DNA of 12,516 bases from Verrucomicrobiales bacterium (lineage in GTDB: Bacteria > Verrucomicrobiota > Verrucomicrobiia > Limisphaerales > UBA1100), in assembly GCA_011523245.1 (NCBI GenBank), contig WTHG01000191.1, forward strand, positions 1 to 12,516. The letters run 5' to 3'. Position 1 is the stretch's first letter, and each line of letters starts with the position of its first letter. Positions 5,652 to 11,127 of this stretch are shown one piece after another. Under the pieces are notes generated by a model. It ran no database searches and was not told the DNA's origin. It saw only the letters and a list, made by a program, of their open reading frames with translations. The position numbers were made by a program, and so were the translations under genes.

Positions 5652-8600
5652 ATGGCGCGCAAGGAGGCTCCCCAAAAGGACACAACTCAGGGAGGCGCTA
5701 ACGAGGTTCTGGGTATCGGCTTGTTTGCATTGGCCGTCCTGTTCTTGTTGGCCCTATTCTCGTACGACAAGGGTGACTTGTCGTTCAATGGCACGGAGGT
5801 CAATGATCCTCGACACAACCTCGTGGGTCTAATTGGCGCGTGGCTGGCGCAGGGTTGTTTCTTGGCCTTGGGTGTGGCCGCCTATCTGTTGCCGCCGCTC
5901 ACGCTGGTGTTCGCCTTCGGTTTTCTGATCAACAAACTCGATGGCTTACGGAAGCGTTGGCCGTGGGCGATCGCTATGATTTTGGCCGGTTCGGCCGGGC
6001 TGAGCCTGTACCCCAATCTCTTCGGCGGATTGGCCGGCCAGCTCAATACCGTGGATGGCGGCGGCTATATCGGCATGCTGCTCAACAAAGCCATCTTCCA
6101 GCACGTGGGCACCGCCGGCGCCACGGTGATCCTGCTGGCGGTCTACGCAGTGAGCCTGTTGTATATCACCAATTTTCAACTTAAGGATTGGGCCAATGAG
6201 ATGTGGCAGAAATGGAAGCTACGTCGGATTGATCGATCCGCCCCGCTGGCGGAAGAGGAAGTGGAACTGACCAAAAAAGAGGATGAACTCGGTCAGCGCC
6301 TTAAAGAACTGGAGGAACTTCAACGCAAACTGGAGGCCACACAAACACAGGTCGAACAAACCGCGCAAGCGGCGGAAGAAACGGTGGCTGCCCATCAAGA
6401 AGATCCGCGCATCATCGATCTCAGTCAGCCCGGAGCCCAAGCCACACAGACTGAGATGGGTGATGAGTCTGAGGATGACACCTCCGCCAAACGCCAACTG
6501 GCTGCCATCATGTTTACTGATATCGCCGGCTACAGTCGGTTGGCCAACCATGATGAAAAAGAGGCGCTCAAGCTAATCCGGAAACAACGTCGCCTACTCA
6601 AACCGATCGTTAAGAAATTCGAAGGCGAATGGCTGAAGGAAATCGGGGACGGTCTGCTGCTGAGTTTTGATAGTTCGCTCAATGCCGTGGACTGCGCCCT
6701 GGCCATTCAGGAGAAAGTTCGCGGACAAGCTCATCTTGATCTCCGGATCGGAATTCATCAGGGCGATATCGTGCGGGACGGCAAGGATATCTTGGGAGAC
6801 GGGGTCAACATCGCTTCCCGGATCGAACCCTATGCCCCGATTGGCGGTGTCGCAATTTCAGAGAAAATTCAGCAGGACCTCATCAGCCAACCGCAATACG
6901 AGGTGCAACTACTCGGCGAATTCGCTCTCGAAGGCGTGGATCAGCGCGTCGAAGTTTACACCTTGAAAACCGGAGCGGAAGAGCTGGATGAAACCCAAAT
7001 CATCGAGCCTAATGTCACCACACAGGAGGAAACAGTGCTGCCTCCGGATGCTCTGGAAAGCGACGAGCCCGAACCTTCCGTGCCGGCCGCCACGGCCGAC
7101 GACGTTTTGGGCGTGGAATCGCCCGAACCCAGCAAGGGTGAAGAGGACGGCACCGAATCTTCCGTGCACATCGCGGCGCCTGTTTCCAGTACCGGCCCGT
7201 TGCAGCAACCGAAGAAGAAAGGCCCCAAGGCTACGCGTGTGGATCGCGGGCCGATGATTGAAAATTATAACCTGCCTCCCGCCAGCTTCCTGCAGGCGCC
7301 CGAGTATCACGCCCCGCAGGTGGACGCCACCGAGGAACTTAAGACGCAGGCCATCACCATCCAAAAGACGCTCAATCAATTCGGCGTAGAGGTGACACTG
7401 GGCGACATCACCAAGGGACCGACCATCACCCGGTTTGAGCTGCATCCGGCCGCCGGCGTGAAGATGGAGAAAATTACCACTTACGCCAACAATATCACCG
7501 CCGCGCTGGAAGCCGAGCGCATCAACATCCTTGCCCCGGTACCAGGCAAGAGCACCGTGGGCGTGGAGGTGCCCAACCGCGTGAAGACCAAAGTCATCAT
7601 GCGCGATTTGCTCGAAAGCGATGAATGGAAGAAGAGCAAGGCCAAGATTCCCGTGGCCCTCGGTAAGGATGTGTACGGCAAACCGATGGTTGCTGATCTA
7701 GCCGAGATGCCGCATCTACTGATCGCCGGTGCCACCGGCGCAGGCAAAAGCGTGTGCATGAACAGCATCATCGCGTCGTTGTTGTATAAATTTTCTCCAG
7801 ACGAAATGCGGCTGGTGATGATCGATCCCAAAGTCGTGGAGCTGCAGATGTACAACAAGCTACCGCACCTCGTAGTACCTGTGGTGACCGATCCCAAAAA
7901 GGTCATCCTCGCCCTACGTTGGGTGGTGCAAGAGATGGAGAAACGCTACAAGATTTTCGCGCAGGAAAATGTGAAGAACATTCACGCTTTCAACAAACGT
8001 TCCCCCAAGAAACCGCTACCGGAAACCGAACCGGAGCTGCCGCTATTCGGCGGTGGAGGCGATCGAGTGGAGGCTGGCCAGGACGGCTTTGCCGTGGAGA
8101 TCGATGAGGAAATTACCGTGCCGCGTGAGCAGGAACTGGAGATTCCCGACAAGCTCAGCTACATCGTGGTGGTGATTGATGAGCTGGCCGACCTCATGCT
8201 CACCGCCCCCGCCGAGGTGGAGAACGCCATCGCCCGCATCACGCAAATGGCCCGTGCCGCCGGCATCCACTGCATCGTGGCTACCCAACGCCCAAGCGTG
8301 AAGGTGATAACCGGCGTGATCAAAGCAAACATCCCCAGCCGCATTGCCTTTCAAGTCGCTTCCAAGATCGATAGTCGCGTGATTCTCGATGAGATGGGCG
8401 CGGAGAAACTGCTCGGCAAGGGGGACATGCTTTATCAACCCCCCGGCGCGCCCAAACCCATCCGCGCGCAAGGCCCGTTGGTGGAGGATCGAGAGATCGA
8501 GCAAATCGTAGACTTCATCGCCGAACAGGGCAAACCGAGCTATGAGATGGAGATCCATCAACAACTTTCCAAACCCACCGCCGTGTTGGATGCCGCGCCC

Positions 8601-8846
8601 AGCGATGAGGAAGAGGAACTGATCCAGCAATGCATCGAAGTCATTCGCAGCGAGCAAAAAGCCAGTGTGTCCAAGCTCCAACGGCGTTTGCGTTTGGGCT
8701 ATAACCGTGCCGCCCGCCTGATGGATGAGTTGGAAGATCGCGGCATCGTCGGGCCCGCGCAAGGCAACGAACCCCGTGAAATTCTCATCGACCTCGATGG
8801 CACCGGTGCCGATGGCCGTGGCCAGACGATGCATACGATGGTGTAA
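5652..8846 (+). CDS. ftsK: FtsK/SpoIIIE DNA translocase with an embedded class III nucleotide cyclase domain
   Basis: FtsK is a membrane-anchored hexameric ATPase at the division septum that pumps chromosome ends into the daughter cells. This 1064-residue version has, in order: an N-terminal membrane domain with four to five helices (about 18-38, 58-97, 104-122, 153-173); a predicted coiled coil (about 200-248); a class III adenylyl/guanylyl cyclase domain (about 280-440); an acidic, Pro-rich linker (441-560); the FtsK alpha/beta region (about 560-690); the motor with Walker A GATGAGKS (693-700, K699) and Walker B VVVIDE (D843/E844), followed by IVATQRPSVKVITG; and a C-terminal winged-helix gamma domain (about 985-1052) that should read oriented DNA motifs. 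A 50-residue acidic insert (about 784-835) precedes Walker B. The ATG at 5652 is preferred; TTG 5607 would add 15 residues. Neither has a ribosome binding site. The cyclase insert is the oddity. The frame is unbroken and the motor looks fully functional. Confidence 0.95.
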   Translation: MARKEAPQKDTTQGGANEVLGIGLFALAVLFLLALFSYDKGDLSFNGTEVNDPRHNLVGLIGAWLAQGCFLALGVAAYLLPPLTLVFAFGFLINKLDGLRKRWPWAIAMILAGSAGLSLYPNLFGGLAGQLNTVDGGGYIGMLLNKAIFQHVGTAGATVILLAVYAVSLLYITNFQLKDWANEMWQKWKLRRIDRSAPLAEEEVELTKKEDELGQRLKELEELQRKLEATQTQVEQTAQAAEETVAAHQEDPRIIDLSQPGAQATQTEMGDESEDDTSAKRQLAAIMFTDIAGYSRLANHDEKEALKLIRKQRRLLKPIVKKFEGEWLKEIGDGLLLSFDSSLNAVDCALAIQEKVRGQAHLDLRIGIHQGDIVRDGKDILGDGVNIASRIEPYAPIGGVAISEKIQQDLISQPQYEVQLLGEFALEGVDQRVEVYTLKTGAEELDETQIIEPNVTTQEETVLPPDALESDEPEPSVPAATADDVLGVESPEPSKGEEDGTESSVHIAAPVSSTGPLQQPKKKGPKATRVDRGPMIENYNLPPASFLQAPEYHAPQVDATEELKTQAITIQKTLNQFGVEVTLGDITKGPTITRFELHPAAGVKMEKITTYANNITAALEAERINILAPVPGKSTVGVEVPNRVKTKVIMRDLLESDEWKKSKAKIPVALGKDVYGKPMVADLAEMPHLLIAGATGAGKSVCMNSIIASLLYKFSPDEMRLVMIDPKVVELQMYNKLPHLVVPVVTDPKKVILALRWVVQEMEKRYKIFAQENVKNIHAFNKRSPKKPLPETEPELPLFGGGGDRVEAGQDGFAVEIDEEITVPREQELEIPDKLSYIVVVIDELADLMLTAPAEVENAIARITQMARAAGIHCIVATQRPSVKVITGVIKANIPSRIAFQVASKIDSRVILDEMGAEKLLGKGDMLYQPPGAPKPIRAQGPLVEDREIEQIVDFIAEQGKPSYEMEIHQQLSKPTAVLDAAPSDEEEELIQQCIEVIRSEQKASVSKLQRRLRLGYNRAARLMDELEDRGIVGPAQGNEPREILIDLDGTGADGRGQTMHTMV
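6489..6971 (+). other. Class III nucleotide cyclase domain inside FtsK
   Basis: This covers FtsK residues about 280-440. The opening RQLAAIMFTDIAGYSRLA contains the first metal Asp, D290. WLKEIGDGLLLSF supplies K329 (adenine-selecting Lys position) and D333 (second metal Asp). GKDILGDGVNIASRIE supplies D379 (adenine-selecting Asp position), N386 (ribose positioning) and R390 (transition state). Spacings agree with Rv1625c of M. tuberculosis (D256, K296, D300, D365, N372, R376, recalled from the literature). The domain ends with the usual LEGVDQRVEVYTL block. All six key residues are present, so an active cyclase is predicted, with ATP the more likely substrate. Such domains work as dimers with the active site at the interface, which a hexameric FtsK with a preceding coiled coil could provide. 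Confidence 0.93.
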
Positions 8847-8895
8847 TGTTCAGGAAAATGAACCCATCATCGGACCTTCGCGCTCGGTTTAACCT

Positions 8896-8914
8896 TTCAC
8901 AATTCAAGTTCACA
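8896..8914 (+). promoter_or_regulatory. Direct repeat TTCACA upstream of the cNMP-binding gene
   Basis: TTCACA occurs at 8896-8901 and 8909-8914, thirteen nucleotides apart from start to start, in the 84-nt gap after ftsK and 16 nt before the next ATG. TCACA is also the half-site core of CRP-family operators, but those are inverted rather than direct. No clear terminator for ftsK and no Shine-Dalgarno were seen in this gap. The function is unknown and chance is possible. Confidence 0.25.
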
Positions 8915-8930
8915 GCGTAACTTCAGCTTT

Positions 8931-9653
8931 ATGGCGAACCTGCCAAGCATCCAACGGACCTACAAGGTATGGGCGGCGGACGATGTGGTTTACGGCCCGA
9001 TCGATTTTCCGTTGCTCTCCCAGTGGGTGCGCGAGGCACGGGTGGTCCGCGATAACTGGGTGTTTACCGAGCAGACCGACAGCTGGTCGCGGGCGGCGGA
9101 CTTACCGGAATTGGGCCTGCACTTTGAGGAAGCCGGTGGTCTGCTGAAGCCCGGTACCATCAACGGCCCCATCGATCCGCTCATTCCCGGCGTGCCTGTG
9201 GGGGCCTTGCAGCAGGTGGATATTTTTAAGAACATGACCGACCGACAACGCGGCCGGTTCGCCCAATGCATGGAGGTGCAGAAGTTCACCAAGTTTGAAA
9301 CCCTGCTGAAGGAAGGCGATCCGGGCGGCGCGTTGTATATTGTTCTGGAAGGAGTGGTGCGTGTGCGCAAGATGATCAGCGGCCGTGAGGATGTACTGGT
9401 CACACTCGGTGCCGGCGAAATGTTCGGCGAGATGTCCTTGTTTGACGACTCCAAGCGCTCGGCGGATATCGTGGCCAACGGCGACGGCGTGTTGTTGCGA
9501 CTCAGCCTCGATGTGATGCAGCGCATGGTGGATAAACAGCCGGAAGTCGTCGTTCCGTTCCTTGTGGAAATGGCTAAGAAAATGGCCGGCCGCATTCGGG
9601 CCGATAATGAGCGGCACAAAAAGGACACGATCCTAATGCAGTCCCGCCGATAA
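8931..9653 (+). CDS. Cyclic-nucleotide-binding protein with an N-terminal GYF_2-like domain
   Basis: A 240-residue soluble protein. Residues about 11-62 (YKVWAADDVVYGPIDFPLLS, then DNWVFTEQTDSWSRAADLPEL) look like a GYF_2/DUF4339 domain, with the YGP core and a conserved W. Residues about 97-218 form a CRP-type cyclic-nucleotide-binding domain: LLKEGDPGGALYIVLEGVVR, then the phosphate-binding cassette MFGEMSLFDDSKRSADIVA. There E167 and R176 match the Glu and Arg of CRP (E72, R82) that hold the ribose and cyclic phosphate. The last 20 or so residues are a charged helix with no helix-turn-helix, so this is not a CRP-like transcription factor. It follows the FtsK-cyclase gene on the same strand, which makes it the obvious candidate receptor for that enzyme's product (inference). 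It ends six nucleotides before the convergent MBL gene. Confidence 0.9.
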   Translation: MANLPSIQRTYKVWAADDVVYGPIDFPLLSQWVREARVVRDNWVFTEQTDSWSRAADLPELGLHFEEAGGLLKPGTINGPIDPLIPGVPVGALQQVDIFKNMTDRQRGRFAQCMEVQKFTKFETLLKEGDPGGALYIVLEGVVRVRKMISGREDVLVTLGAGEMFGEMSLFDDSKRSADIVANGDGVLLRLSLDVMQRMVDKQPEVVVPFLVEMAKKMAGRIRADNERHKKDTILMQSRR

Positions 9654-9659
9654 CCGGCA

Positions 9660-10451
9660 CTACAACGTGATCACGTCGCCGTCGTTCAGGAACTTATGCG
9701 GCAGATCGCCCAGCGCCGCGGTGGCCTGAGCCTGCATTCCCTCTAAGTCCGCCCGGTAGGGCCGCGACAAGTGCGTAAATGCCACCTGCCCAATGTGCCC
9801 CGCCGGGTGATCCTTCAGGTACGCGAACAATTCATCCGGCTCCACATGCGCCAATTCGCAGACCAATAAATCTACGGGTTGAGTCAGTAACGGTTTCAGA
9901 TCTTCCAGCCCGCCAATATCTGCCGAGTGTGCAACGCGCGTGTCCTCATTTTCGAGCACAAAACTGAACGCTTCAAAATCGGCCGGATACTTCTCGCCGA
10001 AGCTGGCCTTGAGTTGATCCAGATGCGTCGTTGGATGAGGTGTTACCGTGATGCTGCCCACCTCGAAGGAGGCACCTTCCTGCAACGGCGTAAAATTCAG
10101 CGCGCACGCCATCAGCTCCTCAAAGATATAGGCTGCATCAAGCATGCGTCGTACCGGCTCCACACCTTCGGCTGGTAAATGAATCGTGAGATCGCGGTTG
10201 CGTTGATCCAGCCAAAATCCCTGCATGAGCATGAAAAAACCGCCCACGTGATCACAGTGCAAATGGCTTAGCACAATGCCATCGAGGTCATCCGGCTGCA
10301 CTCCAGCCGCTCGCAACCGCCGGCTCACCGGCTCACCACAATCCAGCAGCAGCGTGCTGTTCTTGAGCGTAAAGAGAAACGCCGAATGACCCCGGCGATC
10401 GCCGGCCCAGCCGTCGCCCGTGCCGAGTGCCTGAAAGGTAGCTTTGCTCAT
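9660..10451 (-). CDS. MBL-fold metallo-hydrolase (RNase Z-like)
   Basis: A 263-residue soluble metallo-beta-lactamase-fold hydrolase. The metal-binding motif HLHCDH (H63, H65, D67, H68) is intact. Later ligands are probably H143 (PTTH), D178 (AHSADIGG), H202 or nearby, and H227 (FTHLSR). The N-terminus (ATFQALGTGDGWAGDRRGHS) is of the ribonuclease Z/arylsulfatase-like type. The superfamily includes tRNA 3' nucleases, phosphodiesterases for cyclic nucleotides and many unassigned enzymes, and the substrate cannot be read from sequence. I do not see the extended exosite arm of tRNase Z. The ATG at 10451 has no good ribosome binding site. It converges on the cNMP-binding gene with a six-nucleotide gap and is divergent from the RodZ-like gene. 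Confidence 0.92.
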   Translation of the reverse strand: MSKATFQALGTGDGWAGDRRGHSAFLFTLKNSTLLLDCGEPVSRRLRAAGVQPDDLDGIVLSHLHCDHVGGFFMLMQGFWLDQRNRDLTIHLPAEGVEPVRRMLDAAYIFEELMACALNFTPLQEGASFEVGSITVTPHPTTHLDQLKASFGEKYPADFEAFSFVLENEDTRVAHSADIGGLEDLKPLLTQPVDLLVCELAHVEPDELFAYLKDHPAGHIGQVAFTHLSRPYRADLEGMQAQATAALGDLPHKFLNDGDVITL

Positions 10452-10534
10452 GGCGCTTGGCCGTACCCTATCGAACGGAGGTTGCTTTTGTAAACGCTAC
10501 ATCTGGGCTGTTCACAGGATAGTTGGGATAACTT

Positions 10535-10558
10535 TTGATCGGATCAACTGGCTAGAAT
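10535..10558 (+). promoter_or_regulatory. Palindrome and -10-like element before the RodZ-like gene
   Basis: TTGATCGGATCAA (10535-10547) is a perfect 6+1+6 palindrome. Five nucleotides later comes TAGAAT (10553-10558), a five-of-six match to the -10 consensus and 14 nt before the GTG start. No good -35 is present, so an activator-dependent or repressible promoter is possible. A transcript starting near 10565 would have a leader of only about eight nucleotides. It lies in the 121-nt spacer divergent from the MBL gene. Confidence 0.3.
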
Positions 10559-10572
10559 TCTACTTTCGGCCT

Positions 10573-11094
10573 GTGGCATCTGTTGGCGATCAATTGCGTC
10601 AGGCCCGCGAATCACAGGGACTCACCATTCCTGAGGTGGTGGATCAGACGAAAATGAAGACGGATCAGGTTCAGGCACTGGAAAGTGGCGACTGGTCGAT
10701 CTTTGCCGCTCCGGTGTACACACGCGGGTTTGTGCGCAACTACGCCACGCTGCTCAAACTGGATTCGGAAGCGTTGCTCGAAGCGCTTGATGTAGAACTG
10801 GGGCAGGCCCAGCCGGCCGCCAAGGCCGATGGAGATTCGCCGTTGCGTGCCGGCGTGATTGATGGGCTGATGCTTCATTTTTCAGGAGTGAAATGGCGCG
10901 CGGTTATTCCGATATTTTTGATTGTGACCATGGCCGTGGGTGGGTTTTTCGCCGCCGATTACTGGCGGGACTATCAATCCCGCGATCACCTTGAAGGCTT
11001 GGGCTCCGGCCTGAACGATGCGCCCGTGCCCGGGGATGAGGATCAACTCCCTGTGATTACTAACGCGCCACCCTCGGCGGCCGAGCGTTCTTGA
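10573..11094 (+). CDS. RodZ-like membrane-anchored helix-turn-helix protein
   Basis: A 173-residue protein from GTG 10573. Residues 5-63 are a RodZ-type helix-turn-helix domain (GDQLRQARESQGLTIPEVV, then QVQALESGDW and PVYTRGFVRNYATLL). A Pro/Ala linker follows, then one membrane helix (about 109-127, RAVIPIFLIVTMAVGGFF), then a short acidic, Pro-rich periplasmic tail of about 45 residues. RodZ binds MreB through this HTH fold and helps shape the cell. The usual C-terminal beta domain is absent (E. coli RodZ has 337 residues). The frame stays open upstream to 10444, but homology begins at this GTG, so the longer version is unlikely. It lies 33 nt before rimO, a common neighbour of rodZ-like genes downstream of ftsK. 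Another membrane-bound XRE-type regulator is possible. Confidence 0.85.
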   Translation: MASVGDQLRQARESQGLTIPEVVDQTKMKTDQVQALESGDWSIFAAPVYTRGFVRNYATLLKLDSEALLEALDVELGQAQPAAKADGDSPLRAGVIDGLMLHFSGVKWRAVIPIFLIVTMAVGGFFAADYWRDYQSRDHLEGLGSGLNDAPVPGDEDQLPVITNAPPSAAERS

Positions 11095-11118
11095 TTTTCG
11101 CGGGCTGCTCCCTATGCT
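11091..11118 (+). promoter_or_regulatory. Candidate promoter of rimO giving a near-leaderless transcript
   Basis: TTGATT (11091-11096) and TATGCT (11113-11118) are 16 nt apart, each a four-of-six match. Transcription would start close to the GTG at 11128, which would explain the lack of a ribosome binding site. Co-transcription with the preceding gene is an equally good reading. Confidence 0.2.
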
Positions 11119-11127
11119 GACGCGGCT

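Noticed and set aside
6489..6971. The cyclase segment as an assembly or frameshift artefact
   Set aside because: The reading frame is continuous through both junctions, the flanking linkers read as natural acidic/coiled-coil sequence, and base composition does not change by eye. Long reads or relatives would still be the decisive test.
8043..8834. Long open frame on the minus strand (263 codons) opposite the ftsK motor and gamma domain
   Set aside because: It mirrors the codon pattern of a highly conserved ftsK region, has His/Gly-rich composition without any known domain, and overlaps the real gene completely.
8848..8863. GTTCA...TGAAC inverted repeat just after the ftsK stop
   Set aside because: A five-pair, AT-containing stem without a following T-run; too weak to call a terminator.
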